NCBI GenBank assembly: GCA_963576735.1
Contig: OY755170.1
Span: forward strand, 21,560,875 to 21,624,874
DNA: 64,000 nucleotides
From: Bedellia somnulentella
Lineage: Eukaryota; Arthropoda; Insecta; Lepidoptera; Bedelliidae
Direction of reading: 5' to 3'
In this document: piece by piece, positions 55,438 to 64,000 of the stretch
Position numbering within the stretch: the first letter of the stretch is position 1
How the letters are laid out: every line of letters begins with the position of its first letter
Translations under genes and position numbers: made by a program
The notes under the pieces: generated by a model
Told to the model about the DNA's origin: nothing
Seen by the model: the letters and a program-made list of their open reading frames with translations, nothing else
Databases searched by the model: none

Positions 55438-55659
55438 CTAACACTTAAATACTCGGCAGTCAATCCGCATGACTAGGGTTAGATTAGTGGGGATAAAAGT
55501 CATTAATTCTGTTTGTGAATATTGTGGCATGATTCCCCTAATTATCTGAAAATTAGGATCATTCCCTGTTTTGGAGGGCACGTTACACATCGCTCTACAA
55601 CCAGGGCAGTAATCGTTAGCCTGCCAACATATTAGGCATACTTGCTCAACTGTAACCAA
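55438..55659 (-). CDS. Unrecognised Cys-rich open frame
   Basis: A minus-strand frame of 73 codons with a Cys cluster, CLICWQANDYCPGCRAMC, reminiscent of a small zinc-binding knuckle. It is followed by QIIRGIMPQYSQTELMTFIP and a stop. An AG (GGTTACAG) precedes the first residues, so an exon is possible. No family is recognised and no partner is seen. Alternatives are a fragment of a mobile-element protein or chance. Confidence 0.25.
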   Translation of the reverse strand: MVTVEQVCLICWQANDYCPGCRAMCNVPSKTGNDPNFQIIRGIMPQYSQTELMTFIPTNLTLVMRIDCRVFKC

Positions 55660-56045
55660 ATAACTCTAATTAAGGTAGACACGAGCTTCTTGGTGGGAAA
55701 ATATATGTAAATTTATTATATCAGCTTAAAAGGATCCAGTAGGAATATTTGCTTAATGATTTGTAAGTTATTTGAAACAAGCGTTTTAAATTTAAAAATA
55801 ATTTATATAATTATAACAACCACCAATTGACAACCAAGCAAGGGTTGTCTAGTTCACGAATCCAAAGTTCAGCAAGCAAGTTAACAAAATTTCTTGTTAT
55901 TTTAGAAAAAAAAATGACCATATTTTAAATATAATTAGCAGTCGTGCTGCTGAACATAGAAATTAATTTAGGAAATAATGATCCAAAAACTAACAATTTG
56001 GCTTTTTAGAATAGGTTTTTCGTCATATATTGTGCCAAAGACAAA
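55660..56045. other. No feature recognised
   Basis: AT-rich. Confidence 0.45.
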
Positions 56046-56059
56046 TTTATTCATACATT

Positions 56060-56132
56060 CATACATGCTTCTCATACATGCTCTTTTATTCTTATCACTT
56101 CAGACCCCCGCCTTTATAAGAACTTTATTATA
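56060..56132 (-). mobile_element. RTE-like LINE internal fragment
   Basis: CTTCTCATACATGCTCTTTT, then ATCACTTCAGACCCCCGCCT and TTATAAGAACTTTATTATAT, nearly identical to 13505-13570. Confidence 0.8.
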
Positions 56133-57080
56133 TCGTGTTTAGTATTAACAGGCTACATGCTCACATTTTCGCTTGCATGCACCTGATAATAGGGAATAAT
56201 TTTTCAAATCACGCTTGGGAAGTGAATTTAAGCAATTTTCTCGCCTAAACTGTACAGATGAAGAGAAATAGAAAAACTTATAGGTTTTCGTTCATATTTT
56301 TATTTTAGATAGCTTTTAGTACCGTCGTGCGTCGTATTTAATATAAGATTCTTATTGTATGTATTTTTTCGTAATTTAGAGTTAAAAATAAATTATATGA
56401 GTATTCAAAGGAAGGTGAGAGTTTTATATGAGAGAAATGAGATAAATCATGAATCACATTAAACATTTTGAGCCGGTACTAAAACGACAACGTACAATTG
56501 TTTTCATAGTTATTGTATTGCATATGAAATATAAAGGTACATTCGCAGTTTTATAAAATGCGCTATATTTGTGAAACTTCTTCTTATTGTACCGTTTATA
56601 TACAAATTCAATTTCTGAAACTTGTGACTCGCTGTTTATATCATTATCTCTCTTCTTATTTTTCTTATTTTGTAAGAATGAGCGTGGATAAAAATATTAT
56701 ATGATACATAGAAAAAAACATGCAAGGTCTTTTGATACCTTTTGATATGCGCTATAACTATTATGTTCCGAGAAATAGCTGCTTTTAGAAGCTTCTAACA
56801 TCCACTATACAAAGAAGCGAAGGAAGTATGAAGGTTTACATATCATTTACTGCGAAAAAAGCAATGCACACCCTGTTTACCTAATAAATGTATGAATAAC
56901 AAAATTGTGATACATTTTCATGTACAGTGTACTACACCTGAAATTCGTTCATTGTATCTTTTTTATTATTATTATGTATCAGTATTTATTGAGAAATTGA
57001 ATTAACTTACAATATTTTAGTTATTCCATTCCTTGTTTCAAACGATTGAGGGCAGAAATTGAACATATTTTCTACACTTT
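56133..57080. other. No feature recognised
   Basis: AT-rich. Confidence 0.5.
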
Positions 57081-57086
57081 GGAAGT

Positions 57087-57150
57087 TTTCCTTTCTTTAT
57101 TTATTAGAAATAATCCCCACATGAGGCTTACATGATAAAATGCATTCTAA
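57087..57150. mobile_element. tRNA-like retroelement, terminal fragment
   Basis: TTCCTTTCTTTATTTATTAG, AAATAATCCCCACATGAGGC, TTACATGATAAAATGCATTC, the distal end of the 29794 family without the tRNA-like unit. Confidence 0.65.
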
Positions 57151-57399
57151 GGGTTTTATTCTGTTTTGTTAAAGATTCGTTCCGAGAATCCAGAATTTTT
57201 TTATGCATTTCGGTTACTGTTGAAACCTTTGCAGCCGTTAATAGAAAAATCGTTTTTCTCCTACGTAATCGCAACTGTTCCGAGAGTAAATTACTGTGGC
57301 ATACGGACAGAGAGATGAACTGACAGACAAGATAAAACTCTTAGAGTTTTGGTTATTTGACTTCTAAATCCTAAAAAAGGGAATGTATAACAAATATGA

Positions 57400-57480
57400 T
57401 GAAAGTCAACGAAATTCGAGAGGTTTACCAGGATCGTACTAAGCAGCGGTAGATAGTTTCTACCAATCTCAATAGAAAGT
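57400..57480 (+). mobile_element. RTE-like LINE 3' end, split by SINE-B
   Basis: ACCAGGATCGTACTAAGCAG, GATAGTTTCTACCAATCTCA. The end (AATACCGTAAGAATATGTAT) continues after the SINE-B at 57755-57778. Confidence 0.75.
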
Positions 57481-57491
57481 AATACCGTAAG

Positions 57492-57754
57492 TACATACAT
57501 ACATATACTCACGGCTATAAATCCCTTAACGGGGTAGCCAGAGCTTTGGAATGAAAAATTCCTCAGCCACTTTTGGAAGTTGATTAGGAAAAGATGGTTA
57601 TAATAAATGCTTTTTGTGACGGGTCTCCAACCACATCGCCCAAAAATCACTTCAAAAACCCCCTATACCCTTAATCGCCTCTTACGATCACCCACGGGTA
57701 GAATTGGGTTATTTTATGGGTTATAGTGTTATTCTAAGCCGACACTACACGGCA
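57492..57754 (-). mobile_element. SINE-B, full-length with 11-bp TSD, nested in LINE tip
   Basis: Flanked by AATACCGTAAG at 57481-57491 and 57755-57765. Contains a small internal duplication (GGGTTATTTTATGGGTTATA) near the head. Confidence 0.95.
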
Positions 57755-57795
57755 AATACCGTAAGAATATGTATGTATTATTAGTGTAACTATAA

Positions 57796-57880
57796 TATAC
57801 ATACATACATATACTGACGCCATTATTTTCCATTGGGGTTGGCACACTTTGTACGATCCTGGCAAACCCGTATCGTAACT
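57796..57880 (-). mobile_element. RTE-like LINE 3' end
   Basis: ACATACATACATATACTGAC, GCCATTATTTTCCATTGGGG, TTGTACGATCCTGGCAAAC. Confidence 0.8.
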
Positions 57881-58150
57881 ACAACTAATCTACATTTTAG
57901 AGTAAAAGAGGTAATGTGAACTTAAGTTGAATTGATTGTGACAGGATCTTACAAGGTGCCAATTGATTGTCTCTGAGTACCTTAATGGAAACAAATGGGG
58001 TTAAAATATAACTGTATGATAGTCAGGTGGTTATCAAACGAATAAATTTCGTTGTCGTTTATGTAGTAAAGACAATATGGCTATTATTTAAATGCTCACC
58101 AAAATAGCTTTATTATCCCAAAACTAAATTCCAAGTAAAATTAATTACCT
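57881..58150. other. No feature recognised
   Basis: Nothing supported. Confidence 0.45.
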
Positions 58151-58165
58151 CCATCTAAAATTAAC

Positions 58166-58452
58166 ATAACATAACATAACATAAACGTTCACGCCGTTTA
58201 TCCCCGAAGGGGTTGGCAGAGGTACCAATACTTCTGAACTCACATGGCAGCGCCATCTAGTGTCCAGAGAAGGTACCCACGTTTTGCTTAGACAGTGTAC
58301 TCACGTGATAGGGGGCAGACCTATCGCCGTTTTGTACAAATACACTGTCACATGACTAAGTACAACTCAGCCATGTGGGTTTCCTAACGATGTTTTCCCT
58401 CACCGTTAACAACCATGATAAATTAACCACACATATGGCTTTCTAAAAATCT
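58166..58452 (-). mobile_element. SINE-A (subfamily 2), 5'-truncated with 13-bp TSD
   Basis: Flanked by ATCTAAAATTAAC at 58153-58165 and 58453-58465. The tRNA-like head is missing. Confidence 0.95.
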
Positions 58453-58465
58453 ATCTAAAATTAAC

Positions 58466-58638
58466 CCACTCGATACAGAGCGCTCCCTAAATAAATAATT
58501 TTGTATTCAAAAACGAATATAGACTCATAAGAATAATATTAAATTGAGTCTATATATATTTTTGCTTCCCAAAATGTATATTTGGCTTACCAAATATTGT
58601 TTCATTAAACATCAACATTAATACCGAAACCTGCAGTC
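58466..58638. other. No feature recognised
   Basis: AT-rich. Confidence 0.45.
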
Positions 58639-58639
58639 T

Positions 58640-58781
58640 AACGCCCGATTTCTGAATTGAGTATTCCAGCTGAGAACAACTTTTGTATCGTTTTGTCGCA
58701 TTGAACTCTTAACAACTATATGAGACAAAACGATACTTAAGTCGTTCTTAGTTTGAATACTCAATTCAGAAATGGGGCGTA
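58640..58781. mobile_element. ACGCCC palindromic MITE, complete
   Basis: About 142 bp. The left arm ACGCCCGATTTCTGAATTGA and its complement at the right continue over about 60 bp per arm (TATCGTTTTGTCGCAT / ATGAGACAAAACGATA). No coding capacity. Confidence 0.82.
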
Positions 58782-59393
58782 AATTGCTTTACTGTAATCA
58801 AATTATGCAACTTTTAATCAACATATATATAATTATCAATCTTAATTTACAATCGCTTCCCTTTTTTTCTTAACCCTCACCCCGACCCCGATCCCACAGA
58901 AGTATTTTTGTTGTTGCTTTAGAAAAATTTAGAATTAAAGTGGCATTGATTATTTTTAATTTTAAAATAATATAATTATTTATTACATAAGAATAAAGTT
59001 TAAGGGCCGGCGCTCACTGCCGGCATGGCATGGCAAAGGATTTCGGTACAGATACAGCATTTTTAATCTTATTGCCATCCATATAGAATTCATTTAAAAC
59101 GTTCTATTATATTTCTCATAAGGTATTGAATCGGCTTTGCTCATTCACGACCAATTACTGGGGCCGCGAGGACAGATGTACTCTGTTTTACAAAATTATG
59201 TTTCTGTTTTCATTTAAATATGGTTTAATTAAGGGGTCTATGTATACGTGCATATTATTTTATATGTTACAGATAATATTAACTTTATTTATTTATTTTT
59301 TTATTTCAGAACACTATTTAATTATTATTTATATTTACGACAACACTATTTTCATTTATGTTTATATAGTTTCAATATATATTTTCGTTTCCA

Positions 59394-62234
59394 ATGATTA
59401 AATTAAAACACTTAAAATTAGCACTTTTTAATGCTGGTTCTCTGGGTACGGGGCACGATGAGCTACTTTCTATTACATTTGATTTGAAACCCGATATCTT
59501 GGCGGTGAACGAGACGTGGCTCCGTAAGGGTAGAGAAGATGTTGCACCCACTCTACCGGGCTACCGGTTGCGACACATACCTCGACCTAGTAGCGTGCGG
59601 TCACGCGGGGGAGGGGTAGCTTTTTACATTAGGGACGGACTAAATGTCCGCGTTTGCCCACACCCGCCATCGCCTACAGTGGAACAAATGTGGATCCGGC
59701 TCACTGTTGCCAACAGTTGCCGTTTCTTAATAGGAACTGCTTACCGTCCACCGTGGCATAATGCAGATGTATTTTTTGATGCTCTTACGGATACTATAAC
59801 ATCTACTACGAACTATGACAAACTTGTATTACTTGGTGACTTTAATATAAATTTTGACGACATTAAAGACAAAAATTATAGCATTTTTACAACTTTCTTG
59901 CAATCAATTAATTTGACACAAGTTGTAACTAAACCGACACACTTTACTGACCACAGCGAGACTACGATTGACTTGATCTGTACTGACGCTCCTGTTCATA
60001 ATGTTGTTATTCATCATATTCCTGAACTTGGCCGTCATGCTTTTGTTACGGTGGCACTTGACGTTAAAAAACCTAAACCATTACCAAAAACCATTTTTTA
60101 CAGACCAATAACTGACATTAACCTAGACGCTTTTAATGATGACGTAACAAAACTTGACTGGAATTCAATTACGCAAATGAACGACGTAGACGGTATGTTA
60201 AATGCTTTTAATTACTTCATCACATTACTATTCGATAAGCATGCACCTATCACTAAAACTCTGATTAAAGAAGGCCCTAAACCATGGTTAACTGACAATG
60301 TAAGGCTGATGATGCGACTTCGTGACGAAGCACATGACAGAAGCAAAAACACTAAAGATTTTAAACATAAACAGTGTTACAAAGAACTGAAACACCAAGT
60401 CATTGAAGCTATTATTAATGAAAAACGGGCCTTCTTTGAACATTCCATCAATAATTGTGGTAGTGATACCCACTTGTTGTGGAAAAACTTAAAGCGCACT
60501 ATCCTCCCAAATAAGCGTACAGAGCTACCACCACATTTTAACGACCCTCAGGAAATTAACAAAACTTTTAGTGATATTCCTGGTGCACCTATCGCAAGCT
60601 TGTCAGATATGACCTATTTTGAATTTCATAGACATGGAAGCACTACTTTTAAATTAGAAACAGTTTCAACAGACCAAATTGCTAAAATTTTGACTAGTAT
60701 AAAAACAAAAGCCAAAGGACAAGACGAAATAAATATTGACATGTTACTTTTGACTTTACCAACCTCACTCGACGCTTTGACTGCCATTGTTAACAGAAGC
60801 ATTACCACCAATAAGTTTCCGACGGATTGGAAAATAGCGAAGATATCTCCTTTACCTAAAATTCCCAACCCAGTCCACATTTCAGACCTGCGAGCAATAA
60901 GTATTCTTCCTTGCACTTCAAAGATAATGGAACGGGTTGTGTACAATCAGCTCACAAGGTATCTGGAGGATAATGCCATTTTACCTGAGTTCCAATCGGG
61001 TTTCCGCAAGGGACGGTCAACAGCATCTGCTTTGTTGGATGTTGTTGACAATATTTTGGACGATCAGAATGAAGGTAAAACCACTTTACTGACTTTACTC
61101 GATTTCTCCAGAGCTTTTGACTGTTTGTGCAAGCCCCTTGTATTGTCCAAGATGGCATATTACGGCTTTGATGCTGCGACTATTCGTTGGTTTGATAGTT
61201 ACTTATCTGAAAGGTTCCAGTTTGTAGAGCTCCGTAAGAGAAACGGTAGTGTTCACACTTCATCGGCTAATATACTACATAGAGGAGTACCACAAGGCTC
61301 CATATTGGGTCCACTATTATTTATACTGTATACAGCTGATATAATTAACAGTATACATAGTTGTAAATACCATTTATATGCTGATGACCTTCAATTGTAT
61401 ATTAGTAGTGTGCCTGGTGAAATTGTGAATGCTGTCGATATTCTCAATGCTGAGCTTGAGCGGATTGTGACCTGGTCGGAGAGGAACTGTTTAATCCTGA
61501 ATCCGAGCAAATCCAAGTACATGGTACTTGGAACAAAGCATCAAATACGTAATACTTTAAAGGTTCTCCCGGCCAATGGTGTAGCTATTAGGGGTCACCC
61601 CATAGAAAGAGTTGTAGAAGCAAAAAACCTTGGTTTACTGATGGACGGGGAACTACGGTTCGAAAACCACGTTTTATCAGTAGTTAGTAATTGTTTCTAC
61701 CGCCTTAAAGTACTATATAATATTCGCGATTACCTTAGTGTGGATTTGCGTGTTCACCTTTGTGAATCGTTGGTATTATCTAGGTTAAATTACTGTGATG
61801 TGGTCTATGGTAGTTGCATACTTGGTCGTTCTCAGAAGTTGATACAACGTGTGCAAAACGCATGTGCACGTTTTTGTTTTCGCATCCCACCTCGATCCCA
61901 TGTCACCCCGTATTTGAACAACGCTAGACTTTTGAAAATGCAAGCACGTAGGCAACTACATCTCGCAACGCTGCTTTTCGGTGTAATTCTGCACGAATCT
62001 CCTGACTATTTGTATAAAAAACTGCAATGGTCTAAAAGTGGCTATCAGTTTAAAGTCAGGGCGATTGTGCCAATGCATCGTCTGGTGGCCTTTCGGGGCA
62101 GTTTCAGGTTTGCGGCGTCCAAATGCTGGAATGACCTTCCCCCGCCCATCCGAAGTGTAACTAGTATTTTCACCTTTAAGCGAAAGCTTAAACATTACTT
62201 ACTAGTTCAACAAAATCCCGCATCTGTTCTTTAA
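59394..62234 (+). CDS. LINE endonuclease/reverse transcriptase, intact 946 residues
   Basis: Encodes the protein for target-primed reverse transcription. The N-terminal APE-type endonuclease (about 1-225) shows the catalytic Glu in AVNETW (Glu40), GTAYRPPW, and GDFN (Asp149, Asn151). The last motif, normally S-D-H, reads LGRH (Arg214-His215). The reverse transcriptase (about 440-700) has RAISILPCTSKIMERVVYNQ, LLDFSRAFD (Asp570), RGVPQGSILGPLLF (about 630-643) and YADD (662-665). The C-terminal region has IQRVQNACARFC, typical of the CR1/L2/Daphne group. No internal stop or frameshift, so recent and possibly active. The ATG at 59394 is the first that yields the endonuclease start KLALFNAGSL. 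Confidence 0.95.
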   Translation: MIKLKHLKLALFNAGSLGTGHDELLSITFDLKPDILAVNETWLRKGREDVAPTLPGYRLRHIPRPSSVRSRGGGVAFYIRDGLNVRVCPHPPSPTVEQMWIRLTVANSCRFLIGTAYRPPWHNADVFFDALTDTITSTTNYDKLVLLGDFNINFDDIKDKNYSIFTTFLQSINLTQVVTKPTHFTDHSETTIDLICTDAPVHNVVIHHIPELGRHAFVTVALDVKKPKPLPKTIFYRPITDINLDAFNDDVTKLDWNSITQMNDVDGMLNAFNYFITLLFDKHAPITKTLIKEGPKPWLTDNVRLMMRLRDEAHDRSKNTKDFKHKQCYKELKHQVIEAIINEKRAFFEHSINNCGSDTHLLWKNLKRTILPNKRTELPPHFNDPQEINKTFSDIPGAPIASLSDMTYFEFHRHGSTTFKLETVSTDQIAKILTSIKTKAKGQDEINIDMLLLTLPTSLDALTAIVNRSITTNKFPTDWKIAKISPLPKIPNPVHISDLRAISILPCTSKIMERVVYNQLTRYLEDNAILPEFQSGFRKGRSTASALLDVVDNILDDQNEGKTTLLTLLDFSRAFDCLCKPLVLSKMAYYGFDAATIRWFDSYLSERFQFVELRKRNGSVHTSSANILHRGVPQGSILGPLLFILYTADIINSIHSCKYHLYADDLQLYISSVPGEIVNAVDILNAELERIVTWSERNCLILNPSKSKYMVLGTKHQIRNTLKVLPANGVAIRGHPIERVVEAKNLGLLMDGELRFENHVLSVVSNCFYRLKVLYNIRDYLSVDLRVHLCESLVLSRLNYCDVVYGSCILGRSQKLIQRVQNACARFCFRIPPRSHVTPYLNNARLLKMQARRQLHLATLLFGVILHESPDYLYKKLQWSKSGYQFKVRAIVPMHRLVAFRGSFRFAASKCWNDLPPPIRSVTSIFTFKRKLKHYLLVQQNPASVL

Positions 62235-62810
62235 TATTAAATATGTACTTTTATTTTATTTACATTTATTTCTAGGTTACAATTATTTAAGTATTTTACA
62301 TACACTCTTTAGCCCCGGTATTTATTAAGTCTATTTATTGCCTCTTTTATACATATATTTCGTCAGATATTCATAATTATTATAATATTTTGTTTTGATT
62401 TTATGTAGTTGTTCACTACTTGATATTAGTATTTGTTCTATTACAATTATTTTTTAATTTATTATTATGTTACCTATGTGTATACATATTATCTTGTGTA
62501 TAGGTATATTTTTTATTATGCACTGAGTTTAGTTTTCATTAGTCCGTGCGTTTCCTGGCGGTGACTGAAAATCAGTGTTGTGAGCATTTACTCACAACGA
62601 TAATGCTGAGTCAGCCGCCAATTTATTGCTACGCAGGGTATGGCTTGTGACATTAACTTTTAATGTTAACTCTTGTTTTTAAAATCTTGTTATTTATATT
62701 TTTGTTTTTTTTGTTTAATTTTTATTTAGTTTCGTTTTTAATGTTTTTAGTTATATTGTTAACTGTGTAGCAATGAATAAATGTTTTTCTTATCTTATCT
62801 TCTCTTTATC
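62235..62810 (+). other. LINE 3' untranslated region
   Basis: AT-rich, with a GC-richer patch at 62550-62640 (TTTCCTGGCGGTGACTGAAA and CTCAGCCGCC-like sequence on the complement) that may form secondary structure. Ends AATAAATG then TTATCTTATCT. Confidence 0.7.
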
Positions 62811-62989
62811 TCATTTTGACACAACGATGCCGAGGGAGGCCGCGGTAGGACAGAACGTCGGCATCGTTGTGTCAAAATGAAGTAAAATGAATTCTATACT
62901 CATGGTAATAAGATTAAAAATGCTATATCTGTACCGAAATCCTTTACCATGCCATGCCATGCCATGCCGGCAGTCAGCGCTGGCCCTAA

Positions 62990-64000
62990 TTGAACTTTCG
63001 TCTATTATTTTCTTACCAGTACGTTTCGTCACTTACCTTATAAGGTAAGTAAGGAGTATGCTCCGGTCAGGATGTTGTGTATGGGGGTGTAGAGCTAGTT
63101 TATAGAGCTAAATAGAGTGGTAGCTATTTGTATGTTTACTATCTAAATAACTGGAACATCTTCTGATGTAATGCACATAGACCTTTCTCACAATTTTATA
63201 TCTTAATAGCTTTATTGTCCCGAGTACTCATGATTATGTGATGCAGTAATTGAGACCTCATTCTTTATTTATTTATAAGTGTTAGGGTATAAAAGCCATT
63301 TTGGTGAACATTTAAACAGAAGCGAATATTTATTTAAGTACAAGTTCTTACCTTGGACAAAGACTTAGCATTGCCATACAATTCCCCGAGAAGAGGAGCT
63401 GGAAGATGTTTTTAGATTTTAAGTTTTTAGGTATCTATTTTAATTATGTAAATCAGTGTTATACTTTTTTTTATTTTATATATATTTCTTTTTGTACCTG
63501 ACGTATGTAACTAAGTACATATCATATATTATTTGAATGCATAAGACGACAAAAAAGTTACTTGTGTTTGGGGTATTTGATATCAGAAAAAATTCGCGGT
63601 CAACAGTTAGTTTTTCGCCTCAGCATAAATTTCAAAAATGGGATATATAAAATATTTGTGACATCTTTTTAACAATAATATAGATTATTTGATCTGAAAT
63701 TAACTATTACGGTGTTTCGATATTTTTAAAGCATATAAGATAAATAAATATTGGCTTCATTTGTACAATAGTTTGTGATACACTATTGGGTGAGCATTCA
63801 TCCGTTTTGACAAGCACTAAGAATTTGTTGGACGTAGGCGTTTACACCAAAACCAAACAATTATACAGCTTTATTTTCAAACTTGTGAAAATATAAATAC
63901 ATAGAAGCAAAAAGAGATAAGACTTAAAAAAATATCGAAACTTTGGGCTTCAAAAAACAATGTAACACGCGATTAAAATATCCGAAAATCAATAGTTGTT
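62990..64000. other. No feature recognised
   Basis: AT-rich; a perfect 20-bp palindrome ACTTACCTTATAAGGTAAGT at 63031-63050. Confidence 0.5.

Larger units (their letters stand above)
59096..62810 (+). mobile_element. Intact non-LTR retrotransposon (CR1/L2-group) with 6-bp TSD
   Basis: 3.7 kb: 5' region 59096-59393, one long ORF, and a 3' region of about 575 bp ending AATAAATGTTTTTCTTATCT with TTATC-type repeats. The target site TCATTT of the surrounding MITE is present at 59090-59095 and again at 62811-62816, giving exact borders. No ORF1 with zinc knuckles is visible; the short AT-rich frame at 59126-59401 is hydrophobic and not gag-like. Either the clade has one ORF or the 5' end is truncated. 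Confidence 0.93.
59004..62986. mobile_element. GGGCC MITE (Harbinger-type), copy interrupted by a LINE
   Basis: The left part 59004-59095 and right part 62811-62986 together match the copy at 20940-21200. TAA lies on both sides (59001-59003 and 62987-62989). The CCATG repeat near the right end is expanded (CATGCCATGCCATGCC). Confidence 0.9.

Noticed and set aside
57291..57650. 119-codon minus-strand frame as gene
   Set aside because: Half of it is SINE-B; the rest has no recognisable domain.
59126..59401. 91-codon frame upstream of the LINE ORF as ORF1
   Set aside because: Composition is AT-driven and hydrophobic, with no zinc knuckles, RRM or coiled coil; it overlaps the main ORF start by chance.
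60626..61158. Minus-strand frames under the LINE ORF
   Set aside because: Antisense shadows of the intact LINE coding sequence.

Overview
This is an AT-rich animal nuclear window that is almost entirely transposable-element sequence. It most probably comes from a lepidopteran. The evidence is an RTE-type LINE 3' end ending in a GCCCAGCAGTGGGA-like motif (about 11160), the dispersed repeat beginning GGCCAAGTGCGAGTCGGA (about 33498), repeats of the 'GCCCGCGACTTCGTCCGC' type (9432), and very many short SINEs. I recognised no complete host gene. One internal exon with good splice sites (46670-46805, minus) and a few short coding-like islands are the only candidate host sequence, so the window is probably intergenic or intronic.

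The only intact large gene is the 946-residue ORF of a non-LTR retrotransposon (59394-62234, plus; endonuclease plus reverse transcriptase). The whole element (about 59096-62810) sits inside a Harbinger-type MITE whose halves flank it. Repeats recur as families. SINE-A has a tRNA-derived head and an (ATGTT)n tail. SINE-B is about 250 bp with an (ATGT)n tail and more than 20 copies. SINE-C has a tRNA-like head. 5'-truncated RTE-like LINE ends carry (ATGT)n tails. A palindromic element of about 280 bp contains a tRNA-like unit. There are also several TIR or foldback elements: GAGAGG MITE, giant foldback, GGGCC MITE, ACGCCC palindrome and GCAAGCACGAG MITE.

Layout: 1.7-7.2 kb is a cluster of MITEs, giant palindromes and the tRNA-like element; 7.8-20 kb holds remnants of mariner, LINE and RTE with many SINE-B copies; 20.58-22.21 kb is a dead ISL2EU/Harbinger-like transposon broken by a MITE and a SINE-B; 23.3-24.6 kb is a Jockey/CR1-like LINE split by a full SINE-A; 25-35.5 kb is SINE-rich with a mariner remnant; 35.5-39 kb is largely blank; 39-45 kb holds nested SINEs and a tandem MITE; 46.6-49.1 kb has candidate exons; 49-58.8 kb has SINEs and remnants; 59-63 kb is the intact LINE. 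Many insertions have 8-14 bp target-site duplications, which fix the element ends and the order of insertion.

The main biological observation is that SINE-A, SINE-B and the RTE-like LINE end in the same roughly 45-nt module: CTCTG, a small CCCC/GGGG hairpin, GCGTGA, then ATGT or ATGTT repeats. This suggests that two unrelated SINE families use one LINE's reverse transcriptase. A 60-bp insertion made only of this module (44771-44830) supports the idea.
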